Notes: generated from the letters alone by a model not told the origin. Numbered from the stretch's first letter, positions 44,481 through 53,161 are shown. The stretch is DNA of 64,000 nt from Demequina sp. TMPB413 (GCF_020447105.2 NZ_CP096184.1:2170001-2234000); one strand, 5' to 3'. Translations and numbers: made by a program.

Positions 44481-45443
44481 CTATCGGGCAGGGGGACCTG
44501 GCGCCAGGCGGCCATCGTCATCGGTGGATGACTGATCTTTCTGGGAGAATCGAGCGTCGTACTTGCGGCGCTTGGCATAGAGCACGTGTTGCTCGTCTGC
44601 GTCTCGGATCTCGGGCTTGTAGCCGCCGATCAACGCACCGGGAGTGCTCATCGAGGGCAGTGGTCCTGGCGAGTTCGCCAGCCGACCGTGATCGTCAACG
44701 GTATGACGCGGCAAGTACCGTGCGATCGCAATCAGGCCGCTCAGCCGGGAGGCCAAGGACGAGATCCCTTCTCCCTCGCGATCAATCCTGACGGCGAGAC
44801 CACGTTCGAACAGCATCGGTGCCCGCGGAGTCAGGGCGTTAAGACTGTGCAGCACGCGCGGTCCGAGCATGTCGTGAGCGATACGAGCATCGCTACACAC
44901 CACGCGCCAGTTTCGATTGAACGACGCAGACTCGAAGTCGCGGTCGGCGCCTCCCAAGAGCTTCGTGAGAGCAGAGGTCACTCCCTCGGGAATGAGCATC
45001 AGGCGCGGTAACTCGTCCGGGAGCCTGACCACCGATACCCGGTGACGGCCGGTCAATGTCAGACTGTCATGGACGCGCACATGCCACTCGTAGATGCCGT
45101 CGTAGCACTCGAATCCGCCGAATCGTCCCGCGATGACATGGATGTAGCGTGAGGTTGACGTGTTGAAGGGCGGAGTCCGCAGCGTCGCCAAAAGTCCTGA
45201 CAACTGTGTGTGGTAGGTCCAACCGTGTCTCGCAGCGAAGGCCTGCGCCTCGCGTCGACGATGACCTGCGAGCGCAGTGTCCGCGAAGAACGAGCCTGCC
45301 ACCGTGACGACGCCGATCAGCGCGAGCACGGCCATCAGCGGCGTGACGAAGCCGATGTACAAAGCGAGCCCGGCAACCGCGAACAGCCCCGCGCCGATGA
45401 ATCGACGCACGTTGCGCGGAGCCGCCAGTTGTGCGAGCCACAT
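44481..45443 (-). CDS. Membrane protein of a tandem-duplicated family, copy B
   Basis: 320 aa. Two N-terminal helices (about 13-50), then a cytoplasmic region whose pattern (GRFGGFECYDGIYEW, RHRVSVVRLPDELPRLMLIPE, ESASFNRNWRVVCSDARIAHDML) is shared with the gene upstream and resembles DUF3137-type proteins. The C-terminus is a charged, disordered tail. GGAG 8 nt before the ATG comes from a duplicated end of pyrE. Function unknown; next to lemA. Confidence 0.75.
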   Translation of the reverse strand: MWLAQLAAPRNVRRFIGAGLFAVAGLALYIGFVTPLMAVLALIGVVTVAGSFFADTALAGHRRREAQAFAARHGWTYHTQLSGLLATLRTPPFNTSTSRYIHVIAGRFGGFECYDGIYEWHVRVHDSLTLTGRHRVSVVRLPDELPRLMLIPEGVTSALTKLLGGADRDFESASFNRNWRVVCSDARIAHDMLGPRVLHSLNALTPRAPMLFERGLAVRIDREGEGISSLASRLSGLIAIARYLPRHTVDDHGRLANSPGPLPSMSTPGALIGGYKPEIRDADEQHVLYAKRRKYDARFSQKDQSSTDDDGRLAPGPPAR

Positions 45444-45472
45444 GGCCTACTCCAGTCCGAGGTCGGCCAACC
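45438..45472 (-). repeat. 35-bp direct repeat, downstream copy
   Basis: Identical to 46549-46583. It spans the pyrE 3' end copy, its stop codon and the start of copy B, so it marks the joint of the tandem duplication. Confidence 0.9.
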
Positions 45473-45518
45473 GCGCGTTGCGCGCGTGGGAATGCTTCAA
45501 GGGAAGGGGCGCTCTCAT
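45447..45518 (-). pseudogene. Remnant of pyrE 3' end
   Basis: A 23-codon open stretch that ends LADLGLE and a stop, the same as the pyrE C-terminus. The preceding 16 codons do not match pyrE. It carries the ribosome binding site of copy B and is probably a duplication scar rather than a gene. Confidence 0.65.
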
Positions 45519-45636
45519 GAACGCGAGCCTATCGAGCGTTGAGCGCGAGAACGGGGCCTTTCGCCTCGACCGTGCGGTGCCGCTTCGCCGCTGGCGCCAG
45601 CCACGGCTGAACTGTTCGGGCGACTACCGCGCCGTG

Positions 45637-46554
45637 CTACTGCGCACCTGGCGTCGCGGTGGGAGGCAGTTGGACGGGTTGGGCGGCAGCGCCGCCCCCG
45701 TCTTGACGTCCACGCACCGCTGGTTTCCTCCGCTGGTCATCCGCATCAAGAGGTCGCGGGTAGTAGACGGTGTCGCGCGGCACGTCCTGGCGACTCAAGC
45801 TGGAGCGATCGTCAATGGTGTGCTGCGGTATGAGTCGCGCCACCGCGAGAACTCCGCGGAGCCTTTCATCGAGGGTGTCGACCCCCTTGGAGAAGTCGTC
45901 GAGGCTGATGCCCCACCCGGCCTCGAACAGCAGTGGCGACTTGAGGTTGAGCTTCTCAAGCTCACTCATCACGCGCGGACTTAGCATGTCCGATGCCACC
46001 CGCGCGTCATCGGCCAACACGCGCCAAGAGCTATTGAACGTGCTCGACTCGAAGTTCTGGTCGGCACCGCCGAGGGCTTTGACGAGCCGTGCACCACGGC
46101 TCTCTGGAATCAGGATGAGGCGAGGGAGCTCAGCCGGCAGCCTCACCGCCGCGACCCTGTACCGCCCCGCCGTCCCGTCACCTTTGAGCAACCCCCACTC
46201 GTACACGCCGTCGAAGCACTCGTGGCCGTCAAAACGGCCCGTCACCACGTTGCTGTATGAGACTTCCAGCGCACCGAACGGCGGCGTCTCAATCGCACGA
46301 AACAAGCCGTTGTGCCGGTCCTCGAATGCCCAATCGCTATGGTCGGCGAACCACACCGCCGTCATGCGTGCTCGACCAACTCGTGACTCGGTCGCGAGTT
46401 GGCCAAGCCCCGCCGCTGCGTAGGCGATCACCATGAGAAACCCTGTGAGCGGTGTGAAGGTGTGGGTGATGAAAGCAACAACCGCCCAAATGAAGATGAG
46501 GACGTAGACCCAGCGCCAGACATTGCGCGCCATCACGAGGTTCGTCCACCACAT
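45637..46554 (-). CDS. Membrane protein of a tandem-duplicated family, copy A
   Basis: 305 aa. Two membrane helices (about 13-50), then GRFDGHECFDGVYEW, RYRVAAVRLPAELPRLILIPE, ESSTFNSSWRVLADDARVASDML, which align with copy B. The tail is Pro/Gln-rich. The start lies 4 bp beyond the pyrE stop, and its GGAG is inside the pyrE end. Function unknown. Confidence 0.75.
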   Translation of the reverse strand: MWWTNLVMARNVWRWVYVLIFIWAVVAFITHTFTPLTGFLMVIAYAAAGLGQLATESRVGRARMTAVWFADHSDWAFEDRHNGLFRAIETPPFGALEVSYSNVVTGRFDGHECFDGVYEWGLLKGDGTAGRYRVAAVRLPAELPRLILIPESRGARLVKALGGADQNFESSTFNSSWRVLADDARVASDMLSPRVMSELEKLNLKSPLLFEAGWGISLDDFSKGVDTLDERLRGVLAVARLIPQHTIDDRSSLSRQDVPRDTVYYPRPLDADDQRRKPAVRGRQDGGGAAAQPVQLPPTATPGAQ

Positions 46555-46583
46555 GGCCTACTCCAGTCCGAGGTCGGCCAACC
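46549..46583 (-). repeat. 35-bp direct repeat, upstream copy
   Basis: Identical to 45438-45472; here it is the true pyrE end and start of copy A. Confidence 0.9.
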
Positions 46584-47124
46584 CATACAGAGACAGGTAC
46601 GGAAGCCCTTCCGCTTCGATTTTCTCCCGAGCGCCAGTGTCACGGTCGACGATCACGGCAACGGCGACTACCTCAGCACCCGCCTCGCGCAGTGCCTCGA
46701 CAGCGGTGAGTACAGATCCACCCGTGGTCGAGGTGTCCTCCACCGCAACGACTCGCCGACCGCTCACGTCGGGCCCCTCAATACGGCGCTGCAGTCCGTG
46801 GGCCTTGGACTCTTTTCGCACCACAAAGGCGTCGAGTTCCAGGCCGCGCGAGGCGGCGGCGTGGAGCAAGGCCCCTGCGACAGGATCGGCCCCGAGCGTC
46901 AGCCCGCCCACGGCGTCAACGTCGGCCGGGCCGTGGCCCGCCTCCTCCAAGGCGTCGAGCAAGAGGTGTCCGATGAGCGGCGCGGCGGCGTGGTGGAGCG
47001 TCACCCGACGCAGGTCGACGTAATAGTCAGCCTCTTTGCCAGAAGCCAAGGTGACCTTGCCGCGCACCACGGCCAAGTCGGTGATGAGGTCGCGCAACTG
47101 CTCGCGAGGTGTCGTCAGGCTCAT
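46558..47124 (-). CDS. pyrE: Orotate phosphoribosyltransferase PyrE
   Basis: 188 aa. PRPP loop in VVAVEDTSTTGGSVLTAVEALR; TLASGKEADYYVDLRRVTL is the flexible-loop area. Makes OMP in pyrimidine synthesis. Start at 47124, with TACGCT 7 nt upstream (leaderless). Its last codons overlap the control elements of copy A. Confidence 0.92.
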   Translation of the reverse strand: MSLTTPREQLRDLITDLAVVRGKVTLASGKEADYYVDLRRVTLHHAAAPLIGHLLLDALEEAGHGPADVDAVGGLTLGADPVAGALLHAAASRGLELDAFVVRKESKAHGLQRRIEGPDVSGRRVVAVEDTSTTGGSVLTAVEALREAGAEVVAVAVIVDRDTGAREKIEAEGLPYLSLYGLADLGLE

Positions 47125-47203
47125 GGCCGTCAGCGTACCGGTGCCGGCGTGAGCCTCGGCCGGGACCACACCGTCAGCGGCCAAGCGATGCGGCCCGTGA
47201 CTA

Positions 47204-47965
47204 CTACGCGGGTCCCTTGCGAGCGAAGGCGCGCACCCAGGTACGCGGCAGCACCTTGACGATCCCCGTCATCGCGCCATAGCGCACCGATGGTGTGACG
47301 AGCACTTGCTTGCGCCGCACTGCGGCGAGCGCAGCCCTGACCACGTCTTCCGGCTCAAGCCACGCGATCTCTGGCAACTCGTCGTAGGACTCAAGTTCCG
47401 CACGCTCATGAAACTCTGTGTGCGTGAGGCCGGGCAAGACGGCTGTCGCGCTCACGCCTGTTCCCTTGAGCTGCGTAGCCAAACCCTCGGTGAAGGACGT
47501 GACCCACGCCTTGTGCGCCGCATAGCTGCCGTTGCCGAGCCAACTAGCGACTGACGACACATTCAGGATTGCACCATGGCCCCTTGCGGCCATCGCCTGC
47601 GCCGCTGCATGAGACAACACCAGCACCGCGCGGACCATCACGTCGAGCGCCGCAAGCTCCTCGTCGACGGTGGTGTGGAGGAAGCCCCGCTTCAGCCCCA
47701 TGCCAGCGTTGTTCACCAACAGGTCGACGGGACGTTCTGCGTCGAACAGCCGTGCGGCGACGGACTGTGTTCCTTCCGGAGTCGAGAGGTCCGCGACCAG
47801 CACTTCGACGCGCACGCCGGTGGCTCCCGCCAGGAGATCGGCCACTTCGCTCAGCCTGTCCCGCGACCGCGCCACCAAGATGACGTCGCGCCCGGCGGTG
47901 GCGAGGTTCCACGCGAACTCCTCGCCAAGCCCTGAACTCGCTCCTGTGATCATTGCTGTAGCCAC
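47204..47965 (-). CDS. Short-chain dehydrogenase/reductase
   Basis: 253 aa Rossmann-fold SDR: TGASSGLG cofactor motif, NNAG, and catalytic Ser, Tyr, Lys in VSSVASWLGNGSYAAHK. NADP preference is suggested by ARSRDRL. Substrate unknown. GTG start, TAGCCT 6 nt upstream. Confidence 0.9.
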   Translation of the reverse strand: MATAMITGASSGLGEEFAWNLATAGRDVILVARSRDRLSEVADLLAGATGVRVEVLVADLSTPEGTQSVAARLFDAERPVDLLVNNAGMGLKRGFLHTTVDEELAALDVMVRAVLVLSHAAAQAMAARGHGAILNVSSVASWLGNGSYAAHKAWVTSFTEGLATQLKGTGVSATAVLPGLTHTEFHERAELESYDELPEIAWLEPEDVVRAALAAVRRKQVLVTPSVRYGAMTGIVKVLPRTWVRAFARKGPA

Positions 47966-48004
47966 GGTCCCAGGCTACGCGGGTGCTGCCGGTAGCGTGG
48001 GGAC
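47966..48004. promoter_or_regulatory. Compact divergent leaderless promoters
   Basis: Only 39 bp separate the two start codons. TAGCCT (minus, 47977-47972) serves the SDR and TAGCGT (plus, 47993-47998) serves xthA, each 6 nt from its start; the -10 boxes are about 15 bp apart, so the promoters overlap. Confidence 0.65.
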
Positions 48005-48811
48005 ATGCGCCTCGCCACGTGGAATGTGAACTCGATCAGGGCCAGAGTCGACCGCGTGGTCGACTACCTGGAGCGAAGCGATATTGACGTGCTCTTGATG
48101 CAAGAAACGAAGTGCAAGCCCGAGCAATTGCCGGTCGCGCCCTTTGCGGCCGCTGGCTACGAGGTGGTCTCCCACGGCCTGAGTCAGTGGAACGGTGTCG
48201 CGATCGCGTCGCGCGTTGGCATCGCCGACGTCGAGCTCGCCTTCCCAGGCCAGCCTGCCTTCGGGAAGCCGGGCATCGATCCTGTGGTGGAGGCGCGCGC
48301 GATCGGCGCGACGTGCGGTCCGCTACGTGCGTGGAGCGTGTACGTCCCGAATGGCCGTGGCCTCGCGGACCCGCACTACGCGTATAAGCGCGCCTTCTTG
48401 ACGGAGTTGGCGGGCGTGGCAGCCTCGTGGACCTCCACGCCTGTCATGATCGGCGGCGACTTCAACGTGGCGCCGACTCCCACTGACATCTGGGACGAGG
48501 CCGACGCGGAGGCCGTCACCCATGTCACGGAAGAGGTCCGACAGGACCTCGCAAAGCTTGAGTCGGCGGGCTTCGAGGAGTTGAGCAGGCGCTTCATTCC
48601 CGACGAACGCCGCTACACCTTTTGGGACTACAAGCAGTTGCGATTTCCACGCAACGAAGGCATGCGTATCGACTTCGTGTATGCCTCCCCCGCCGCCGCC
48701 GAAGCGGCGACGGGGTGCGTCATTGACAGAGACGAACGCAAGGGCAAAGGCGCTTCCGACCACGTTCCGGTGGTCATCGACCTCGACACCGCGCTCTTGC
48801 CTCGTGCGTAG
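48005..48811 (+). CDS. xthA: Exodeoxyribonuclease III
   Basis: 268 aa. Mg-dependent AP endonuclease/3' exonuclease of base-excision repair: TWNVNSIRAR, LMQETKC, GGDFNVAPT, and DHVPVVIDL. Leaderless pattern at the start. Convergent with the following lipoprotein. Confidence 0.95.
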   Translation: MRLATWNVNSIRARVDRVVDYLERSDIDVLLMQETKCKPEQLPVAPFAAAGYEVVSHGLSQWNGVAIASRVGIADVELAFPGQPAFGKPGIDPVVEARAIGATCGPLRAWSVYVPNGRGLADPHYAYKRAFLTELAGVAASWTSTPVMIGGDFNVAPTPTDIWDEADAEAVTHVTEEVRQDLAKLESAGFEELSRRFIPDERRYTFWDYKQLRFPRNEGMRIDFVYASPAAAEAATGCVIDRDERKGKGASDHVPVVIDLDTALLPRA

Positions 48812-48817
48812 TCTCGA

Positions 48818-49246
48818 CTACTGCTGTGCGTCCTTGAGCGAGCCAGTGGTCCTCGTAACCTCGCCAGCCTCGTCAGGCGTGTAGACGGCGCAGATGACCT
48901 CGCGGTCGCCGCTGCCCCAGCCTTCGGCCTCTGGGTACACGTAGTAGACGTCGAGCACGGATGAGTAGTAGTCGATGCCTACGTACTCTTCGAAGCCGGT
49001 GAGGCACATGTCGACCGCCTGCTCCTCGACCTTGAGGGCGTCGTAGTCGCCATCGATATCAGCGCCACCCTTGTAGTACACCTCTGCGTCGTGCTCCTCC
49101 GAGCACTTGAAGCCCTCGAGCTCGGTGACCGAGGTCGAGTTGACATCGAGGTCAATACAATCGCCGACGTCGGCCGTAGGAGCGGCCAGCATCGAGCAGC
49201 CCCCCAGCAGAAGTGCGGCACCTGCCAGTGCAGCCATGATGCGCAT
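48818..49246 (-). CDS. Septum-formation-like lipoprotein
   Basis: 142 aa. Signal peptide with lipobox LLGGC, then GDCIDLDVNS, FKCSEEHDAEVY and DMCLTGFEEYVG, four spaced Cys as in actinobacterial septum-formation-type domains. Outer-face lipoprotein of unknown role. I chose ATG 49246, 7 nt after GAGGGG; ATG 49249 and 49261 are alternatives. Confidence 0.75.
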   Translation of the reverse strand: MRIMAALAGAALLLGGCSMLAAPTADVGDCIDLDVNSTSVTELEGFKCSEEHDAEVYYKGGADIDGDYDALKVEEQAVDMCLTGFEEYVGIDYYSSVLDVYYVYPEAEGWGSGDREVICAVYTPDEAGEVTRTTGSLKDAQQ

Positions 49247-49291
49247 CATTGTTCCCCTCATTATGGGCGCCCGGATGGGCGCACTCAGATG

Positions 49292-49873
49292 CTAGCGGTC
49301 CTCCCGCCTGACTTCGGCGGATTCTTGCCTGGAGGCGATCGCTTCCACCACGGCGGAGTCGCCATGGAGAGCCAGCCAACTGAGGAGGCTCGCCGGCGTC
49401 GCGGCGTGGGCTGCCACCGCGGGCCGTGCCTCTGGAAGCGTGAAGGCGAGGTCCTCGAGGTCTGCTGATGATGCGGCAGGGTCCAGAGCAGGCGTGGGCA
49501 CGGGGACAGCGTGTTGTGCCGGTGGGGCGGCCGTGGCCGGGTACGCAAGAGCCTTTGCGGTACTGCGAAGCACGCCAAGACCGCGACCTCGTGACCATGC
49601 GGCCCGAGCAGAACGGAGCGAGTGGCGCACCCACAACTCTCTGGTGGCCGCGACGGCGACGGCGTATGAGACAAACCACACCACGGGCACCAGGCGGTCA
49701 GGGGCAGACCCTCCCGCGGCGAGGGCTGCGGAGAAGTACACCCCGGCGGCGACAGACAGCACGATGCGAGTCGACAGTGACAGCGCGAGTCGTGGATGAA
49801 GCGACGCCACAATCCAGGCAAGAAAAAGGGCACCGGCGATCGCTAGTGCGATCTGCTCGGCGCCCCATTCCAT
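49292..49873 (-). CDS. Membrane protein with an LRV-like C-terminal repeat
   Basis: 193 aa. Three or four membrane helices (about 5-85), a Pro/Ala linker, and a C-terminal ATPASLLSWLALHGDSAVVE that resembles one variant leucine-rich repeat. GGAGGGG 8 nt before the ATG. Function unknown. Confidence 0.6.
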   Translation of the reverse strand: MEWGAEQIALAIAGALFLAWIVASLHPRLALSLSTRIVLSVAAGVYFSAALAAGGSAPDRLVPVVWFVSYAVAVAATRELWVRHSLRSARAAWSRGRGLGVLRSTAKALAYPATAAPPAQHAVPVPTPALDPAASSADLEDLAFTLPEARPAVAAHAATPASLLSWLALHGDSAVVEAIASRQESAEVRREDR

Positions 49874-49955
49874 CAAGACACCCCTCCACCTCGTGGAGAG
49901 AAAGGAGATCCCCCCCTCGCGAAAGAGGATTCCACGGTCACTCCCCGGCCCGCAA

Positions 49956-49973
49956 GCCCCCACTTATGGGGGC
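49956..49973. promoter_or_regulatory. 18-bp perfect palindrome in a divergent promoter region
   Basis: GCCCCCA-CTTA-TGGGGGC, 92 bp before the LuxR-type regulator. Either an operator for a dimeric regulator or a hairpin. Confidence 0.45.
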
Positions 49974-50064
49974 ACTTTGTGAGTAATGGCACGGAGCCCG
50001 CGTCTTTCTCAACTACGCCTGGTACCGCTATCGTGACAAAAACGACACGCTCCAAGGGAGAGAA

Positions 50065-50709
50065 ATGTCCACGCGCCGCACGATCGCCTTGGTAGAAGAC
50101 CACGCCCTCATCGCGATCGGCTTTCGCGACCTCATTGCCGATGCCGACGACCTCGAGCTGGTGGGCATGGTCGAATCGGTCGCGGAGTTGGACAACTTTG
50201 GCACCGACCTCGACCTGGTGGTGCTCGACTTGCGGCTGAGCGACGGATCAAAGCCAGAAGAGAATGTCGACGCCATCCACGCCAGGGGTTCACACGTGCT
50301 CATCTACACGGGTGCAGAGGATCGCAGGCTCATCCAGTCAGCGGCCCGCTCCGGCGCACTCGGGCTGATTCGCAAGTCAGTGTCCCCAGCGGTATTGCTC
50401 GACGCCATCAGGACCGCAGCCGACGGTCGCGAGGTGTTCGGTACCGACTGGGCAGCGGCGATCGACGCTGACGAAGTCCTGAGGGACGCCAAGCTCTCCG
50501 CCCGTGAGCAAGAGGTTCTGAGCCTCTACGCCTCGGGAGAGACGGCGGTTGCCGTCGCGCAGACAACCGGCCTGTCGCGCGAGACCGTCGCCGACTACGT
50601 GAGCAGGATCCGTCGCAAGTATGCCGAGGCGGGTCGACCAGCCCATTCCAGGATCGATCTTTACAAGCGCGCTCTTGAAGACGGCATCCTGGACGGTCAC
50701 GACACATGA
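50065..50709 (+). CDS. NarL/LuxR-type response regulator
   Basis: 214 aa. Receiver with VEDH, phospho-Asp in LVVLDLRLSDG, then LSAREQEVLSLYASGETAVAVAQTTG and SRETVADYVSRIRRKY, the LuxR HTH. AAGGGAGAG before the ATG. Stop overlaps the kinase ATG (ATGA). Confidence 0.9.
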   Translation: MSTRRTIALVEDHALIAIGFRDLIADADDLELVGMVESVAELDNFGTDLDLVVLDLRLSDGSKPEENVDAIHARGSHVLIYTGAEDRRLIQSAARSGALGLIRKSVSPAVLLDAIRTAADGREVFGTDWAAAIDADEVLRDAKLSAREQEVLSLYASGETAVAVAQTTGLSRETVADYVSRIRRKYAEAGRPAHSRIDLYKRALEDGILDGHDT

Positions 50710-51914
50710 GTGCTCCGCTGACGCACGTCGACCGCGTCAGCGAAGATACCGCTAGGGCCAGGCTCGAGCGCCTCCTGTACTCGTCCGTCGGATTTGCCGC
50801 GTTGATCTACGGAGGCGTGCTTTACGCAGGCTCGGGCGGGATCTCCGGTCAGACGCCACAACTCGCGCCCTGGTACGGCTGGGGGCTCATCGCCATTGCG
50901 ATCGTCATGCCTGCCACGCTCGGCATCCTCACGTGGGTGATGTCGCGCCGCGCGGTGCGCCGCTTCGCTGGCACCACGGCCCTGCTGTTCCTCGTCTCCA
51001 TGATGGTGTTTCCGTTCGGGCTGTCGACGCCCACCTTGATGGACAACGCGACTCCTTGGTATCAAGGCATTCACGCACTCCACGGCATGATCGCCGCGAC
51101 GGCCTGGCAGCGCAGATCGATCTGGGTGTACGGACTCGGCCACGGAGTGATCATTGGCGTCGTGCAAAACGCCGTGAGAGAAGACGCCACGAAGGCCGCC
51201 TTCCTCGACGGAGCCGGGTCCCTCGTGTTCATCATCATTCTGATGGCCGCCACCCTCGGCGTCGTTGGCGCTGCTGACAGGCTTGATCATGCGTCGGAAC
51301 TCGCACGGGCCCAAGCGGCGAGGACAGCCGCTGGGCGCACTCGGGAGCGGGAAGAGACGCGCATCAACGCGATGGTTCACGACGACATCATGTCTGTGCT
51401 GCTCACTGCCTCTCGCGAGAATCCCCCTGACTCGCTGCGCGACCAAGCGCGAGTCGCCATCGCCTCGATTACCTCTCTGGAGACGCGCGACGCCTCGGCC
51501 AGGGTCTACTCCAACAAGGAGACGGCGCAAGCGCTACTGGAGGTGGTGGAACGCGTCGCCCCCCTCACCCAGGTTGTCCATCAGGAGGCAGGCGACATCG
51601 AAGTGCCAGCCGACGTCGTGACGGCATTGAGTGATGCCCTGGCAGAAGCGCTCAGGAACTCGGTCAGGCACGCTGGACTCGAAGGTGGCGACGTGCCTCG
51701 TCGCGTCACCATCGCCGCCGACGATCGCGGTCTGGTGGTGACAATGGAGGATGAGGGCAAGGGCTTCAACACCCGTGCGGTGCAATCACGGCGACTCGGG
51801 ATTAGTTTGAGCATCATCGAACGCATGTCGATGGTGGAGGGCGGTAGCGGAGACGTCGCGAGCCGGCTTGGCGAGGGGACAACCGTCACGCTCACGTGGG
51901 TGAGGCCCTCGTGA
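50706..51914 (+). CDS. Sensor histidine kinase, NarX-like
   Basis: 402 aa. Six or so membrane helices (about 20-190), a short coiled linker, MVHDDIMSVLLTA as the likely phospho-His site of the HisKA_3 type, and HATPase (DALAEALRNSVRHAG, MEDEGKGFN, LGISLSIIERM). Partner of the regulator. Ends in a GTGA overlap with a third gene. Confidence 0.85.
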   Translation: MSAPLTHVDRVSEDTARARLERLLYSSVGFAALIYGGVLYAGSGGISGQTPQLAPWYGWGLIAIAIVMPATLGILTWVMSRRAVRRFAGTTALLFLVSMMVFPFGLSTPTLMDNATPWYQGIHALHGMIAATAWQRRSIWVYGLGHGVIIGVVQNAVREDATKAAFLDGAGSLVFIIILMAATLGVVGAADRLDHASELARAQAARTAAGRTREREETRINAMVHDDIMSVLLTASRENPPDSLRDQARVAIASITSLETRDASARVYSNKETAQALLEVVERVAPLTQVVHQEAGDIEVPADVVTALSDALAEALRNSVRHAGLEGGDVPRRVTIAADDRGLVVTMEDEGKGFNTRAVQSRRLGISLSIIERMSMVEGGSGDVASRLGEGTTVTLTWVRPS

Positions 51915-52942
51915 CCGCACCTCGCTTTGAGCCAGTTGACTCCTCGCAGCTCCTCCGACTGTCTTCTGACGCCGCCCGCGTGGTGATGGGCCTGTTCATG
52001 TTCTCGAACATCCTCTACACCTTCGCAACGATCGACGAAGTGCAAAATCCCGCGCCGGTCATCCTCGCCATGGTGCTGGTCAACGCGGCTGCAGTGTTAC
52101 TGGTTCTTGAGCGTCCCGATCCGTTTCCAATGCTCCTCACCATCGTGGTGGTGGCCGCTGTCGCGATCAGCACCGTCCTGGTTGCCTTTCAACTTCCCGA
52201 CGCCGGTCCGCCTGGCAGGGCCAGCTGGCACTTGGGGTCAAACACCTGGATGCTCTTCTTCCTGGCCATGAGAAGACGTCCGGGCGCGGCGTGGATCGGC
52301 TACGTCCTGATGGCGGCAGGGACTCTCGCATGGAGCACCTCCGTGGACAGGGGGGTCGTCGAAGGCGTGCTTCTGCTTGACACGCATGCCGCGATTCTGT
52401 TCGTCGCGACACTCTTCGAGGTGAACCTGCGGCGCACCGCACGCCGCATCAACGAGTTTGGCGAGCACTCGGTAGCGTCGGCCGTCGAGGCCGCTGAAGG
52501 CGCCACGTCGGCTCAGATCCGCCAACGACGCGTGCGGGAGTTGAGGGCCTCCGCAGTGCCCTTGCTCGAGCGCATCGTCGACCACGGTCCCCCTCAGACA
52601 GAGGTGGAGCGCCTTCGCTATGCCACCTCAGAAGCGCTGCTGCGGGACGGAGTGAGGGGCAGGTCCCTCATGACCCCAAAGATCGCGACAGCGGCAACGA
52701 GGGCGCGCGAGAGGGGTGTTGAGGTGACGCTGCTCGACGACCGCGGCCAGGGGCTCGATTCAGGCGAAGCCATGGTGCGAATGAGTGCCGCCGTCATCGA
52801 CGAGCTCGACGCCGCGGAATCGGGATCCGTCACCGTGAGGCTCGCACCCCAGGGGCGCCCCATCGCCGTTTCCATCGTCACCTCCGGCGAGCGAGGCAGG
52901 GTCGAACTGGATGCGACCGGTCAGCCAGTGAGCATTCGGTAG
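51911..52942 (+). CDS. Kinase-like membrane protein accompanying the two-component pair
   Basis: 343 aa. Six hydrophobic segments (about 20-185) like the kinase before it, but the C-terminal region (RQRRVRELRASAVPLLERIVDHG, then RGVEVTLLDDRGQG) lacks a phospho-His motif and ATP-binding N and G boxes. It may be a sensory or decoy subunit. GTG start overlaps the kinase stop. Confidence 0.65.
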   Translation: MTAPRFEPVDSSQLLRLSSDAARVVMGLFMFSNILYTFATIDEVQNPAPVILAMVLVNAAAVLLVLERPDPFPMLLTIVVVAAVAISTVLVAFQLPDAGPPGRASWHLGSNTWMLFFLAMRRRPGAAWIGYVLMAAGTLAWSTSVDRGVVEGVLLLDTHAAILFVATLFEVNLRRTARRINEFGEHSVASAVEAAEGATSAQIRQRRVRELRASAVPLLERIVDHGPPQTEVERLRYATSEALLRDGVRGRSLMTPKIATAATRARERGVEVTLLDDRGQGLDSGEAMVRMSAAVIDELDAAESGSVTVRLAPQGRPIAVSIVTSGERGRVELDATGQPVSIR

Positions 52943-52956
52943 TGACCACACGACAA

Positions 52957-52995
52957 AGCCCTTGCGGCTGCTACGAAAGTGCAGGCGCAAGGGCT
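52957..52995 (-). terminator. Terminator, orphaned from a tRNA-Arg gene
   Basis: 10-bp perfect stem AGCCCTTGCG / CGCAAGGGCT with a 19-nt loop and TTT on the minus strand, placed just after the tRNA 3' end remnant. It would have terminated the intact minus-strand tRNA before prophage insertion. Confidence 0.6.
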
Positions 52996-53007
52996 AAGGG
53001 TCACTCG

Positions 53008-53041
53008 CGCGCCCGGAGGGATTCGAACCCCCAACCTTCTG
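53008..53041 (-). other. Prophage attachment site: 3' end of tRNA-Arg
   Basis: The minus strand carries the T-arm (GGGGGTTCGAATCCCTC), the acceptor strand CGGGCGC and the anticodon-stem 3' strand CAGAA of a tRNA-Arg, most like the ACG type. Beyond CAGAA the match is lost: no anticodon, D-arm or 5' acceptor strand follows. A 34-bp match to a tRNA 3' end beside an integrase marks an attachment site; the intact tRNA should be at the far end of the prophage. Confidence 0.75.
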
Positions 53042-53161
53042 GTTGGTAGCCGACGGCGCTCCCGCAGACGTCGTCGAAGAGGCCCCAGAACGGCCCGACG
53101 CCGACGTGATCCCCATCAGAAGCCGGGCCGCGAGCCTGTCACTACCGGAGGCAGAGAGCGC

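Noticed and set aside
53008-53085. Complete tRNA-Arg gene at the prophage edge
   Set aside because: Anticodon, D-arm and 5' acceptor strand are absent; only the 3' end is present.
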